DNA from: Alkalimarinus coralli
GTDB taxonomy: Bacteria > Pseudomonadota > Gammaproteobacteria > Pseudomonadales > Oleiphilaceae
Reading direction: 5' to 3'
Assembly: GCF_023650515.1 (NCBI RefSeq)
Contig: NZ_CP096016.1
Span: 4,218,001-4,282,000, forward strand
Length of the DNA stretch: 64,000 nt
Part shown: in pieces, positions 26,152 to 35,928 of the stretch
Numbering within the stretch: the first letter of the stretch is position 1
Layout: every line of letters begins with the position of its first letter
Notes under the pieces: model-generated
Told to the model about the DNA's origin: nothing
What the model saw: only the letters and a program-made list of their open reading frames with translations
The model's database searches: none
Program-made: the position numbers and the translations under genes

Positions 26152-26469
26152 TTAGTGAAGGCGGTGGGTTTCAAGTTGCACAGACTCTGTCCTGTTACCA
26201 AGCAAAATGACTTTGCCTTTGTACCGGTCATCGCCGGTACTTGAGAATTCGAAAATGTAGGAGCGCCAAAGTTTGATTCGGCCACGGCTATCACGCTTAA
26301 ACCAAAAGCCCCGTAGCACAACGCTTTCATCCAGCAGCTCAACGTCGACTTCATCGCAGTAGGTTTTGGCGGCTTTCAGCGCGACGTCTTTTATCTCTCT
26401 GGCACTTAGCCAGTACCAACCGCCGAATACCAGAAGAGAGAGCCAGAACAGATCACTGAGTTCAACCAT
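26152..26469 (-). CDS. DUF3301 family protein
   Basis: A 105-residue protein with one N-terminal membrane anchor (about 7-22, FWLSLLVFGGWYWLSAR) and a soluble domain containing YCDEVDVELLDESVVL and LWRSYIFEFSSTGDDRYKG, characteristic of DUF3301. The function is unknown. It directly abuts yaeQ (the yaeQ stop is adjacent), indicating one transcript. Confidence 0.88.
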   Translation of the reverse strand: MVELSDLFWLSLLVFGGWYWLSAREIKDVALKAAKTYCDEVDVELLDESVVLRGFWFKRDSRGRIKLWRSYIFEFSSTGDDRYKGKVILLGNRTESVQLETHRLH

Positions 26470-27030
26470 TTAATTACCATTGCCCTGTTCAGGCCGCTGC
26501 CAAATTTCAGGTGTCAGATGGAGGTTTTGTTTGCCATCGGCAATCCAGAGTTCGCCGTCTTGAATAGTGACTTGCAGCTCCATATTGCGTTCTGCTAGGG
26601 CTGCCAGCGGTTCGACAAATGTATCGGGGATGAGCACCACCGAAAGGTTCTTAAACCGCTGCAGTTCAGCTTGTGTCTGCAACCACCACTGCTCGGCAGA
26701 TCGATTGCTGTAGCAGTAAACCGTCACCTGTTTGGCCCGGCCACAGGCCTTGCGAATACGTTTCTCGTCCGGGTTGCCAAGCTCTATCCAGTGTTGAATA
26801 TCGCCTGCAAGGTCAATATCCCAAAGGTCAGGTTCATCATCGGTACTAATGCCTTTGGTGAAGCTGAGTTGTTCGCTGGCATTGAGCGCAAACGCGACAA
26901 GCCTGACCATCATTCGTGCGTCATTTTCAGACGGATGGCGGGCGATGGTCAGTTCATGAGATTGGTAGTAGTGCCGATCCATATCGGATATCTGCACACT
27001 GGCTTTGAAAATCGTGGCTTTAAGTGCCAT
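26470..27030 (-). CDS. yaeQ: YaeQ family protein
   Basis: A 186-residue YaeQ homologue with the family's opening (ALKATIFKASVQISDMDRHYY), HPSENDARMMVRLVAFAL and GNPDEKRIRKACGRA. The fold is related to PD-(D/E)XK nucleases, and the E. coli protein suppresses rfaH phenotypes, but its biochemical role is unsettled. It is the first gene of a short minus-strand operon with DUF3301 and a hypothetical protein. Confidence 0.92.
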   Translation of the reverse strand: MALKATIFKASVQISDMDRHYYQSHELTIARHPSENDARMMVRLVAFALNASEQLSFTKGISTDDEPDLWDIDLAGDIQHWIELGNPDEKRIRKACGRAKQVTVYCYSNRSAEQWWLQTQAELQRFKNLSVVLIPDTFVEPLAALAERNMELQVTIQDGELWIADGKQNLHLTPEIWQRPEQGNGN

Positions 27031-27078
27031 GTAATATGTTCTCTGATTAAATGCTCTAGGGATTTAACCAGAGAAGCT

Positions 27079-27333
27079 TTATGAAGAGCAACTAATTTCC
27101 AGTTTTTGGCCCCGCTCGGGAGGTTCTTCTGCATATTGCTGGTGGTCTGGGTGCTCGTCAAATGGGGCTGCCAGCAGCATGGCGAGGGTATTGAACTCTG
27201 AAAAGTCGCCCTGTTCAGCGGCGCAAATGGCATTTTGTGCCAGGTAATTGCGTAAAATAAATTTGGGGTTGGCTTTTTTCATGGTAACTGAGCGTTGCCG
27301 GCCGTCAGCGGGTGTGACTAGCTGGCGGGCCAT
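27079..27333 (-). pseudogene. selO: C-terminal remnant of SelO/YdiU protein adenylyltransferase
   Basis: Only the last ~75 residues of SelO are present. [41 protein letters not shown] and the terminal CSS tail match the conserved SelO C-terminus, including the redox-active Cys near the end. Normal SelO is about 480 residues with an N-terminal pseudokinase AMPylation domain, which is missing. The fragment's first codons overlap the 3' end of glpE in another frame, so the deletion joined selO to glpE. It is probably non-functional, although an in-frame ATG at 27333 or 27282 would allow translation. Confidence 0.8.
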
Positions 27334-27614
27334 GCGGTGAAACCGCCGTCTAAACTGTAGCTCTCTTCAAAACCTTGCTGATTAAAGTAGTCTGCAGCCC
27401 CCTGGCTGGAGTTTCCGTGATAACAGCAGACCACTAAAGGCAGACTGCGGTCTGCCTCGGCAAGGAACTGTTCCAGATTATGGTTACCAATATGCTGTGC
27501 TCCTTCTATGTGACCGGCTGCAAACGAAGCCGGGTCGCGAATATCGATTAGCGTAACCGGTTTTTCATTGAGCAGTGATTGAAGTGTCGCAACCGACATG
27601 TGTTTGAATGGCAT
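27318..27614 (-). CDS. glpE: Thiosulfate sulfurtransferase GlpE (single-domain rhodanese)
   Basis: A 98-residue rhodanese that transfers sulfane sulfur from thiosulfate to cyanide or thiol acceptors. The active-site loop is [12 protein letters not shown] with the catalytic Cys near residue 63. Other conserved elements are [18 protein letters not shown] and the C-terminal GGFTAW. It is the expected GlpE length and cytoplasmic. The last codons overlap the selO remnant. Confidence 0.93.
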   Translation of the reverse strand: MPFKHMSVATLQSLLNEKPVTLIDIRDPASFAAGHIEGAQHIGNHNLEQFLAEADRSLPLVVCCYHGNSSQGAADYFNQQGFEESYSLDGGFTAWPAS

Positions 27615-27787
27615 AACGAGCGAATCCTTGAGATTTGACTATACTTGAGCATTATACTCAGGTATCTCTTCAGTGCCAGGGTTGGGTTTTCCCGCAATGC
27701 GCGGATAGATGTAAATGGAGGGAGTCGGCAGGAAGGGGCGATGATAAGGAGTCGAAGGTCTGGGGCAAAGGTAAGATACCTAAGTGG

Positions 27788-28780
27788 CTACCAGGTTAGC
27801 GAAATGGTAAAGGTTGAGAACATCGTGCTCTCATCAGACTCTACAAATGTATGGCTGGATTCCTGAATGGAACCTGAAAATGACCAGTTTGAAAACTGGT
27901 AACTGCCGCCTACGAGATAGAGCCACTGCTGATTAACAAGATGAACGCCATGGCTGTCTTTAAATGTATTGCCTTCAATTGTAATGTCGTTAAATACATA
28001 ATTTGCGTACAGTGTGCCAAACAGGCTCCATTCACCAGGGTGGCTGCCCGCCAGAGCCGGCAGGGTTCGGCCCGACGTTAACCAGGTCATCGGAAAGCTG
28101 TTACTGAGCCCCTCTCCCACGCGTATTGTCATGCCCCCGCCGATGTCACTGCTTAGGTTGCCCGCCCTGATATCCGCGGCAGAAAGCAGGTCGTACTCAA
28201 TGCCATTAGTGAAAGAATATTGATACAGCCGCCACAGCTGTTCGTAGCCCGCTCTAATCACCACTTCATTACCGATCTGGTGATGCCAGCCACTGGGGTC
28301 AACTGTGCCAATGATATCGTGGATGTACCGCTGAACATATTCTGCACCCGACCCTGGGCCTGCAATGCCTAATAGCAACTCATAACGAGAGGATTTCTTA
28401 GCGTCAAACCGGTATAAATTAACGGCTCCAAAAAGGAGTCCGGCGTATGGGCGGTCGTCAAGAATAAGGTCTGAGGTGTCGATGTTACTGGGGGTGTAGA
28501 TGGTCTGGGCTAACTGATAGCTAATAGCGTTCTGGTATTGAGAAAACTCTGGTAAAGGAAGCGCGTTGAGTACTGTGGTCTCCCATGAGTTATCGCTATC
28601 AAGTAAATAACCCCAGTTTAAGAAAAAACCATGGGTGTATCCGCCATCGTCATTTGCGATGGCGTCGTTGTCCCAGGCGGCAGACCAATGGATTTCTGAG
28701 TCTTTTGCGTGGGTACTAGCTACTCTGCTGACTAACGCCACCACGAGTAGAGAACATAGAGTGACAGAAAGACTTCGCAT
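27788..28780 (-). CDS. LpxR-family lipid A deacylase (DUF2219)
   Basis: A 330-residue outer-membrane protein with a signal peptide (cleavage near STHA at residue 25) and the family motifs WDNDAIANDDGGYTHG, DDRPYAGLLF, GPGSGAEYVQRYIH and GNEVVIRAGYEQ. It ends in an aromatic beta strand (FTISLTW), as expected for a barrel assembled by BAM. LpxR removes the 3'-acyloxyacyl chain of lipid A in Salmonella; the candidate Asn/Asp, Thr and His/Glu catalytic residues appear present. The activity here is inferred. Confidence 0.88.
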   Translation of the reverse strand: MRSLSVTLCSLLVVALVSRVASTHAKDSEIHWSAAWDNDAIANDDGGYTHGFFLNWGYLLDSDNSWETTVLNALPLPEFSQYQNAISYQLAQTIYTPSNIDTSDLILDDRPYAGLLFGAVNLYRFDAKKSSRYELLLGIAGPGSGAEYVQRYIHDIIGTVDPSGWHHQIGNEVVIRAGYEQLWRLYQYSFTNGIEYDLLSAADIRAGNLSSDIGGGMTIRVGEGLSNSFPMTWLTSGRTLPALAGSHPGEWSLFGTLYANYVFNDITIEGNTFKDSHGVHLVNQQWLYLVGGSYQFSNWSFSGSIQESSHTFVESDESTMFSTFTISLTW

Positions 28781-28850
28781 AGAAGAAGTTTAGCAGGTGG
28801 CTATCAATCGAGCGGCTTAATTATGAACGGCTCTTTTAAGAACGGTTATT

Positions 28851-30032
28851 TTAAGAGCCACGCTTAAACGGCAGGTAGCGGAATGCATCGTCCATATAGT
28901 GGTCAACCTGCACCGCTTCCCGTTTGATAAAATCCTGAATTGCTGCCCGAAAGCCACTGTGGCCTATCCAATGCAATGAATAGGTTGGAACCGGCTTAAA
29001 GCCTCGTTGAATTTTGTGCTCTCCCTGAGCGCCAGCATCAAAGCGTTCGAGCTTATGTTTGATGCAGTAGTCAATGCCTTGGTAGTAGCAGGTTTCAAAA
29101 TGCAGTTGCTTATATTCCTCCATACAGCCCCAATAGCGCCCGTAGAGTGTTTGATCGTCTTTTAAGAAAAGCGCAGCTGCAACGTATTCCCCCGCTTTTT
29201 CGGCCATGACTAAAAGCAAATTATCGGGCATCGAGCGGGTGATCTGTTGAAAAAACGCCTGGTTAAGATACCCTTGCTGCCCACGTTTCAGGTATGTTGC
29301 ATGGTAAAACAGATAGAACTTTTCAAGTGCCTGCGGGGTAATTTCATGGCCCTCGAACTGGATAAAGCGAATACCCTGATCTTTGACCTGTTGCCTCTCT
29401 TTTCGAATGTTTTTTCTCTTTCGGGAGGTCATTTGGTCAAGGAACTGCTCAAATGAGTCGTACATCAGTGCGCCAGTTTTTGCTGACTGCGTCTCTCCAT
29501 AACGGTTACACCACTGAAACTGACAACCTTTTCTTAACATCAACTCAGGGTGACTTAACGCCTCTAAACTGGCGTGGTCAGGGAATAGCAGATGCCAGGA
29601 TGATAAACCCATTTTGCTTGCATGGTTTTTAACGGCCTCGAATATTCGACGAGAAAGGCCGTTATCCAAGTCCAGATTATTGGCCAATAGACGCGGGCCG
29701 ACTGACGGCGTAAACGGAATTGCCGAGAGTAGTTTTGGGTAGTAATGGAGCCCGTATTGGTTATAGGCATCGGCCCATGACCAGTCAAACACATATTCGC
29801 CATAGGAGTGCTGTTTGATGTAAGAGGGGATAGCCGCGATAAGCTTATCGTTGTCTCGAATCGCAAGGTGGTTTGGTTGCCAACCCGTCTTGGGGGCGAC
29901 GCTCTTAGATGTTTCAAGTGCCGCAAGAAACTCATATTTCAAGAACGGGTTGTCAGCGCTGTTGAGTCTATTCCACTCGTCAGACGGTATATCCAACAGG
30001 CTGGTTTCAAATTGAATATTCAGGTCGGGCAT
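28851..30032 (-). CDS. GNAT/FemAB-like protein (PF04339)
   Basis: A 393-residue member of the family annotated as GNAT N-acetyltransferase or peptidoglycan biosynthesis protein. Recognisable blocks are NPFLKYEFLAALE, SYGEYVFDWSWADAY, SSWHLLFPD and the C-terminal LHFETCYYQGIDYCIKH, FDAGAQGEHKIQRGF. No signal peptide. The substrate is unknown. It is monocistronic, between the hybrid kinase and the LpxR gene. Confidence 0.88.
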   Translation of the reverse strand: MPDLNIQFETSLLDIPSDEWNRLNSADNPFLKYEFLAALETSKSVAPKTGWQPNHLAIRDNDKLIAAIPSYIKQHSYGEYVFDWSWADAYNQYGLHYYPKLLSAIPFTPSVGPRLLANNLDLDNGLSRRIFEAVKNHASKMGLSSWHLLFPDHASLEALSHPELMLRKGCQFQWCNRYGETQSAKTGALMYDSFEQFLDQMTSRKRKNIRKERQQVKDQGIRFIQFEGHEITPQALEKFYLFYHATYLKRGQQGYLNQAFFQQITRSMPDNLLLVMAEKAGEYVAAALFLKDDQTLYGRYWGCMEEYKQLHFETCYYQGIDYCIKHKLERFDAGAQGEHKIQRGFKPVPTYSLHWIGHSGFRAAIQDFIKREAVQVDHYMDDAFRYLPFKRGS

Positions 30033-30130
30033 AATGACATTTAATGGGTTGCGTGGTTGTTATCAGGATCTGCCAGCTGTGCGGGGGTTAGCCGCCCGTG
30101 TAAGGTTCGGCTGTTGGTGCCCAGGCTACT

Positions 30131-32329
30131 CTAGAGGCGTTTATTCAGATACTCGGCTATTTTGTCTAGCAAGGCTTCTTTCGTCACAGGTTTGCATAAA
30201 TATCCGTCCATGCCTGCTGCTTTTGCATTCGCCATGTCTTCTTTCTGCACATGGGCAGACACGGCGATGATCGGAGGCATCTGCTCTTTGAGTGTTTGCT
30301 GAATTTTGCGCGTCGCTTCAAGCCCATCCATGATAGGCATTTGAAGATCCATGAGTATCAAATCAAACGAGTGGTGCTGGCAGGCAATGATTGCATCAGC
30401 ACCGTTTTGCACCATGTAGATATCAAGTCCTGTGCTTTTTAATTGATCTCCCATTGCCTTTAGATTGGCAGCGTTATCGTCAACGATCAATATTTGCCCT
30501 TCAAACGACACAGGTGGTGCAGGTATTGTCGGTTGGGTGGATGCATACAAACCGTTCAATCTGGTTCGGGTGAGCGGTTTTTGCAGTACTCTGATATTGC
30601 TCTTTAACTCTTCAGATAGTTGCTGACCGGCCCATGCCAGCCAAACCAGTTGTTGGGTGTTGTTGTCTATCACGGTGCTTATTTCGGCAAGCTCGCCAAT
30701 ATTTACCGAGGCATCAACCAGCATTAAACTGGCACTTTTTGCCGCCAATAGTGCTTCATTGAGTGTTGTTACGTGCATACATTCCTGGGCGCGGGGTTTA
30801 AGCTCACTCACTAACCATGCCGAGAGCGTGAATGACTCTGTATACACCACAATTTTTGATTCGATTGGGAATGTCGCCAGTTCAATATCTTTGCTGGAGC
30901 ACGCTGGTGCAGAAACACGAAACACAAACGTCGAGCCGCTGCTGTCCGAATGCTTCAGTTGCAGCTCCCCACCCATTGCTCGACAGATCTGTTGCGAGAT
31001 TGGCAGGCCCAAGCCAGTTCCACCATAACTGCGGGTCGACGAGTTATCGACCTGCTGGAAGCTTTCAAAGACTCGGCTTTGAGCCTCGTCGGGGATGCCA
31101 ATGCCGCTATCGATAACTGTGCCTGACAACATACCATCTTGCCAGCGCAGGAATACTTGAACCCCACCTTTGTGAGTGAATTTGATGGCATTGGCTATCA
31201 GGTTGGTCAGCACTTGCCGCAACCTGACGGGGTCAATGCTAATTTCGGCAGGTATTTCTGCTTCCAGTTTAAGGGTCAGGTCGAGCCTTTTCTCGGCAAT
31301 CTGAGAAGAGAACATCTCAACAATATCATTGAAAAATTTCACCGAGTCGACAGGTTCTGGTTTGGTCACCAGCCCTCCGTCTTCAATGGCTGCCAGGTCA
31401 AGTATCTGGTTGATGGTGTCCAGCAGAACCTTAGCACTTTTGCTTCCTAGTTTAGTGTATTCCCGTTGTTCGGGAGTCAGGTGAGTATCCAGCAACAGCT
31501 GGTTCATGCCTAGTACCCCATTAATTGGGGTTCTAAGTTCATGGCTCATGTTAGCTAGAAACTGGTCTTTAATTTTGTTCGCGGTATTGGCCTTTTGGGT
31601 CGCTTCTTTTAATTCGGCTTCCAGTTTCATGGCCTGATCAATATCGTCTTGAAGCTGGCGGTTTAATCCAACCAGTTTGCGATTCATCTCAGAGTATGTC
31701 TGACGATAGGCATATAAAAGAGGAATCGCTAACAGAAAAAGTAGCAGGCAGATTCCGACAATAGAGATCACTTTACGCATTAGTGATTGCTGGATAACGG
31801 TGATGTCCATATCGGCGGCGGCAACATAGGGCTGCCCACCGGGCGACTTCAGCGGAATCAATATTGTTCGAAACAGTCCCCAGCGGTCACCCGCTGTGAC
31901 GTAGACGGGTTCTGTTGCGGTCATCGCGTCGAAGTACTCCTGAGAGCCTTCAGGGTAAGATGTCCAGTAGGTGACCACCTGATCTTTCTCTATATCTTCC
32001 TGCGTGTAGTTGCAGGAAGTAAAGTGGATCATCCCATCGTACATCACATAACTATAGAGGTACGTGAGGTTTCCACTGCGGGTATGGCGAGACATCAACT
32101 CCAGGTTGTACTGGTCTTGTTCTTTAGATATGGCGTCTGGGGTGCGGGCAATATCATGGAAGTCAGCCGGGAGTATTGAGGGAATATTACTGGCCGCTGC
32201 GAGCAGGCGAGCATCAATCTCTTCCATATAGCGTTGTCGTTCAAGCCAATAGCTGGCTGTGGCAATACCGATCACCCCCAGCACATAGATGAGCATTGCT
32301 ATCGCAAATCGTCGCGCTCGAACATTCAA
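30131..32329 (-). CDS. Hybrid sensor histidine kinase with C-terminal receiver
   Basis: A 732-residue kinase. TM1 lies at about 8-28, a periplasmic sensor at about 30-190 and TM2 at about 192-212. A coiled-coil linker leads to HisKA (NMSHELRTPINGVLG, phospho-His near 263) and an ATPase domain (NLIANAIKFTH, GTGLGLPIS). A degenerate receiver-like stretch (about 490-600, LMLVDASVN) precedes a full receiver with DLILMDLQMPIMDG and LCKPV. The architecture resembles BarA-type kinases without the Hpt domain, so a separate phosphotransfer protein is expected. The ligand is unknown. Confidence 0.9.
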   Translation of the reverse strand: MNVRARRFAIAMLIYVLGVIGIATASYWLERQRYMEEIDARLLAAASNIPSILPADFHDIARTPDAISKEQDQYNLELMSRHTRSGNLTYLYSYVMYDGMIHFTSCNYTQEDIEKDQVVTYWTSYPEGSQEYFDAMTATEPVYVTAGDRWGLFRTILIPLKSPGGQPYVAAADMDITVIQQSLMRKVISIVGICLLLFLLAIPLLYAYRQTYSEMNRKLVGLNRQLQDDIDQAMKLEAELKEATQKANTANKIKDQFLANMSHELRTPINGVLGMNQLLLDTHLTPEQREYTKLGSKSAKVLLDTINQILDLAAIEDGGLVTKPEPVDSVKFFNDIVEMFSSQIAEKRLDLTLKLEAEIPAEISIDPVRLRQVLTNLIANAIKFTHKGGVQVFLRWQDGMLSGTVIDSGIGIPDEAQSRVFESFQQVDNSSTRSYGGTGLGLPISQQICRAMGGELQLKHSDSSGSTFVFRVSAPACSSKDIELATFPIESKIVVYTESFTLSAWLVSELKPRAQECMHVTTLNEALLAAKSASLMLVDASVNIGELAEISTVIDNNTQQLVWLAWAGQQLSEELKSNIRVLQKPLTRTRLNGLYASTQPTIPAPPVSFEGQILIVDDNAANLKAMGDQLKSTGLDIYMVQNGADAIIACQHHSFDLILMDLQMPIMDGLEATRKIQQTLKEQMPPIIAVSAHVQKEDMANAKAAGMDGYLCKPVTKEALLDKIAEYLNKRL

Positions 32330-32355
32330 TCTTTCACCTTCTTATTCTCCCAAAG

Positions 32356-32380
32356 AAAAACCCGCGAACGATGCGGGTTT
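32356..32380 (-). terminator. Intrinsic terminator of the 128-residue protein gene
   Basis: On the minus strand AACCCGC pairs with GCGGGTT around a 7-base loop, immediately followed by TTTCTTTG. It is placed between the stop at 32436 and the start of the hybrid kinase gene. Confidence 0.85.
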
Positions 32381-32435
32381 AACACGGCTATGTCGTATTA
32401 AGGATAAGACACTTATCGGGATAGATCAAAGGCAA

Positions 32436-32822
32436 TTAGGGGATTTGGATGCCGCCGCTACCCATGCCACCGCCCACTCCGCCACCTTGGCCGGGAACAA
32501 CAATGGACGATGCCTGCTGACGCTGCATTTCACGCAGCTCTTCCAGTGTTCGCTCCAGACAGGCCTGAGCTTCGGTGCCAAACTTATCCAGTGCATCAGT
32601 CAACGATGTGGCTTCAATTTCAAAATTAAGTGGCAGTGCTCCCGCAGGGGTCATCATCTGAGCCTGGCCAACATACAGGACTTCGCGGCTGCTATCTGGC
32701 TCACCTTCTGTAGTGACAGGCGTCATTCTTCTTAGTGTTCCGACTTTATGGTCGGTGAACATCTCTTCGCGGTACAGGTTGTCGGTATCCAGTTTAATCT
32801 CTGGCAGCTGGTCATTGCTCAT
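32436..32822 (-). CDS. Conserved cytoplasmic protein of unknown function
   Basis: A 128-residue protein of a conserved gammaproteobacterial family. Hallmarks are LDTDNLYREEMFTDHKVGTL, SREVLYVGQAQMMTPAGALP, a helix (ALDKFGTEAQACLERTLEEL) and a glycine-rich tail ending in IQIP. No signal peptide or TM segment. The function is unknown. A strong terminator lies just downstream. Confidence 0.8.
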   Translation of the reverse strand: MSNDQLPEIKLDTDNLYREEMFTDHKVGTLRRMTPVTTEGEPDSSREVLYVGQAQMMTPAGALPLNFEIEATSLTDALDKFGTEAQACLERTLEELREMQRQQASSIVVPGQGGGVGGGMGSGGIQIP

Positions 32823-32899
32823 AATGGCGTGTTTCTCTTGTTGGGTCGAATAAAGGTCTGTATTGTTGGCACCTACTTAAGACATAATGACTCAGTACT

Positions 32900-32971
32900 G
32901 TCATTCCCGCGCAGGCGGGAATCCATTTCGGAGTCTACAACCCTATGGATCCCCGCATTCGCGAGGATGAC
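32900..32971. repeat. 72-bp inverted-repeat extragenic element
   Basis: The left arm GTCATTCCCGCGCAGGCGGG at 32900 and the right arm ending GCGAGGATGAC at 32971 are imperfect inverted copies over about 27 bases, separated by roughly 18 bases. It matches the widespread GTCATTCCCGC.../...GCGGGAATGAC palindromic intergenic element type. It lies between rapA's 3' end and the start of the 128-residue protein gene. Confidence 0.8.
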
Positions 32972-33087
32972 AAGCTTAAGTATGTGCCATTCGGGTCTGT
33001 ATTTTTTTCGTTACTTTGGCATTGATATAGCGTTCGTATAAAGAATGGGGGCAGTCCCCCCAATTTTCAACTCACCGCGGGTCAGGG

Positions 33088-35928
33088 TTAGTTAGTCACT
33101 ACAACCCTGATGGCCTGTAACTGCACAGTACTGCGATTAATGGCTTCCGCCGATGCTCCCATTTGCTGCTTAAAGAAGTCAATCTCTTCGTCCCTAATCG
33201 TTGGGTTAATCGCTTTTAGCGCTTCTAAACGATCAACTTCAACTTTTAAGCTGGTCATCATTCGTTGGCTAGCAGCACTCAGGATATCAGGTAATGCCTG
33301 CTCAGCGATTTTTTCAGCATGGGTGAGCATTTTCTCAATGTCGCCACGCACCTGTTTAACAATCGCCTGAGCGGTATTTCGTTTTACTTTCTCGCACATT
33401 CCGTTGAGACGTTCGTGCGGCAGAACCTCTGCCAGGTCACGGCCATTGACATCGGACATGACTCGTATGGGGGTGATCGGTAAAAAACGCTCAACCTGCA
33501 GTTGTTTCGGGGCGATACAGTTGACGGTGTAATAGGTTTCCAGCAGTAAGGTGCCTGGCTGTAGCCCTTTTACCGAGATGGTGGAAACGGTGGCGTTACC
33601 CAGCTCAGCGGTTTGCACCATTTCCATGGTTTCAACCACCATGGGGTGCTCCCAGCTGAGAAACTCCATATCTTCTCGGGAGAGGGCCTTCTCTCTGGAG
33701 AATGTGATGGTATTTCCATCGTCTTTGAGGCCCGGAAAGTGGCTGGTAAACATGTGGTCTGACGGGCGGATTACATGGGCATGGTCTGAATGGTGTTCCT
33801 GATCAACGCCAAACTGGTTAAACAGCCGCATCATGAACTCTTCAAGCAGCGGGCTATCTTCCTCTTCTTCAATGGTCGAGATGATGGCTTCTGCTTCTGG
33901 AAGCTTGCATGAGTTCAGCTCCAGCAGCTGGTCTCGTCCTTCATGAAGCAGTTGGCGCATTTTCTCCGTGTGGCTGGCGGTTGCCTGGATCAGTGAATCA
34001 ATTGCGCCATCGGTTTCCTGTAGCTGCTCCAAAAGCTCAAGTTCGAACTTCTCATAAATCGAGTAACCCACCGAGCAGCTCTGCTCAAACAGATTAATGC
34101 CTTCGTGATACCAGCGGAACAGGTTCTCTTGAGAGGATCCTTCCAAATAGGGAACATGAATTTGAATGGTTTCAGTTTGCCCAATACGATCCAGGCGGCC
34201 AATCCGTTGTTCCAACAGATCAGGGTTTAACGGCAGGTCAAATAATACAAGGTGATGCGCAAACTGGAAGTTACGCCCTTCGCTGCCGATTTCTGAACAA
34301 ATTAATGTTTGTGCACCGCTTTCGGTCTCGGCAAAGTAGGCCGATGCCCGGTCACGTTCGATAATCGATAAACCTTCGTAAAACGCTGCACTGCGAATAC
34401 CTGCGCGTAGTTGCAGATATTGCTCCAAAGCAACGGCGGTGCTGGCATTGGCGCAGATCACCAGTACTTTTTCAGATTTGAGTTGTTTAAGCTTGGCTTC
34501 CAGCCATGCAACACGAGGGTCGTCCTTAATCCAGTCGTTCTCTTCGACGACCACCTCTGGGTAGAGGCCGGTAATGCCTGTTGTTTGACCCAGGTAGAGA
34601 TCGGGTACTGGCAGTGGGTAGCTGTTTAACTGGCGTTTTGGAAAACCTTTGATCGCGGCACGGGTATTACGAAATAGCACACGTCCGGTGCCGTGCTGGT
34701 CTAGCAATCGTGAAATGATGCCTTCAATATCACTCTCGTCAGAGATATCTGTGAACTCACTCAATTGCTTAAGCAGCTCCGGGCTAATGGCTTCACCGCT
34801 CTCCTGCAGGCCGACTAACTGCTGTACCAGTTGGTTCAGTGGCTGATAACCGGCCTCTTCCTGCTTGAAGCTTTCCAAATCATAGAAGCGTGACGGGTCT
34901 AGCAAACGCAGGCGGGCGAAGTGGCTTTCAATACCTACTTGTTCAGGTGTTGCTGTTAGTAGTAACAGGCCCGCGCTATTGGCTGCCAGTTGTTCTACAC
35001 ACTGGTATTCAATGCTGGCATCGGTTTCACTCCAGTGCAGGTGGTGCGCTTCGTCAACAACCAGTAAGTCCCATGATGCTTCGACAGCGTGAGCCATGGC
35101 AGCCTGGTTTTCTGTAAGAAAGTCCAGGCTGCAAAGTACTAGCTGCTCGGTCTCAAACGGGTTCTGGTTTGACTCGGCACTTGCTTCAAACTCGCTTTCG
35201 TCTTCACTGTTTGACGTAGTCAGTGCTTCATAACGGCTCTGATCAAATATTGAGAATGCCAGGTTGAACCGACGTAGCATCTCGACCAGCCATTGGTGGA
35301 TAAGGCTGTCTGGTACCACGATCAGTGCTCTTTTCGCTCGGCCTGTATGCAGTTGATAGTGCAATATCATACCGGCTTCAATAGTTTTACCCAGACCGAC
35401 TTCATCAGCTAGCAGAACGCGAGGCGCGAACCGTTGGGCTACTTCATTGGCAATATAAACCTGGTGGGGCAGGTGGTTGGTTCGGGCGCCTAACAGCCCT
35501 TTTACGGATGACTGCTGTAGCCGGTGAATATGATTCAGGGTTTCAATTCTGAGGGTAAATGCTTTGTTTTTGTCAAAGTGCCCGCTAAATAACCGGTGTT
35601 GTGGCGCGGTCAGCTGGATAAAGCAACTTAAATCAAGCTCTTCGACAATCTGCTTGTTGCCTTCACTATCTACACAGTTGTAGATATAAATACCATCCAC
35701 TTCTTCTGTTGCTGTAACGTGATATTTTAAATCATCCAATGTGGTGATCTCTTCCCCTTCTTTGTAGATCAGACGGCTTAAGGGGGCATTGTCTGCGGCG
35801 TAAGTGCGCTCTTCGCCCACAGCAGGAAAACTAACTGTAATACGTCGGCCATTAACCTCGGAAATGATGCCCAAGCCTAATTTTGATTCGGTATGGCTGA
35901 CCCAGCGTTGTCCAATAATAAATTGCAT
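33088..35928 (-). CDS. rapA: RNA polymerase-associated protein RapA
   Basis: A 946-residue SWI2/SNF2-family ATPase that recycles RNA polymerase. The N-terminal Tudor-like domains (RWVSHTESKLGLGII) come first. The helicase motifs follow: LADEVGLGKTIEAG (Walker A), VVDEAHHLHW (DEAH), LLTATPEQ, and in the second lobe EIGSEGRNFQFAHHLVLFDLP and QRIGRLDRIGQ. The C-terminal RapA-specific domain is complete, and the length is close to that of the E. coli protein. It is monocistronic. Confidence 0.97.
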   Translation of the reverse strand: MQFIIGQRWVSHTESKLGLGIISEVNGRRITVSFPAVGEERTYAADNAPLSRLIYKEGEEITTLDDLKYHVTATEEVDGIYIYNCVDSEGNKQIVEELDLSCFIQLTAPQHRLFSGHFDKNKAFTLRIETLNHIHRLQQSSVKGLLGARTNHLPHQVYIANEVAQRFAPRVLLADEVGLGKTIEAGMILHYQLHTGRAKRALIVVPDSLIHQWLVEMLRRFNLAFSIFDQSRYEALTTSNSEDESEFEASAESNQNPFETEQLVLCSLDFLTENQAAMAHAVEASWDLLVVDEAHHLHWSETDASIEYQCVEQLAANSAGLLLLTATPEQVGIESHFARLRLLDPSRFYDLESFKQEEAGYQPLNQLVQQLVGLQESGEAISPELLKQLSEFTDISDESDIEGIISRLLDQHGTGRVLFRNTRAAIKGFPKRQLNSYPLPVPDLYLGQTTGITGLYPEVVVEENDWIKDDPRVAWLEAKLKQLKSEKVLVICANASTAVALEQYLQLRAGIRSAAFYEGLSIIERDRASAYFAETESGAQTLICSEIGSEGRNFQFAHHLVLFDLPLNPDLLEQRIGRLDRIGQTETIQIHVPYLEGSSQENLFRWYHEGINLFEQSCSVGYSIYEKFELELLEQLQETDGAIDSLIQATASHTEKMRQLLHEGRDQLLELNSCKLPEAEAIISTIEEEEDSPLLEEFMMRLFNQFGVDQEHHSDHAHVIRPSDHMFTSHFPGLKDDGNTITFSREKALSREDMEFLSWEHPMVVETMEMVQTAELGNATVSTISVKGLQPGTLLLETYYTVNCIAPKQLQVERFLPITPIRVMSDVNGRDLAEVLPHERLNGMCEKVKRNTAQAIVKQVRGDIEKMLTHAEKIAEQALPDILSAASQRMMTSLKVEVDRLEALKAINPTIRDEEIDFFKQQMGASAEAINRSTVQLQAIRVVVTN

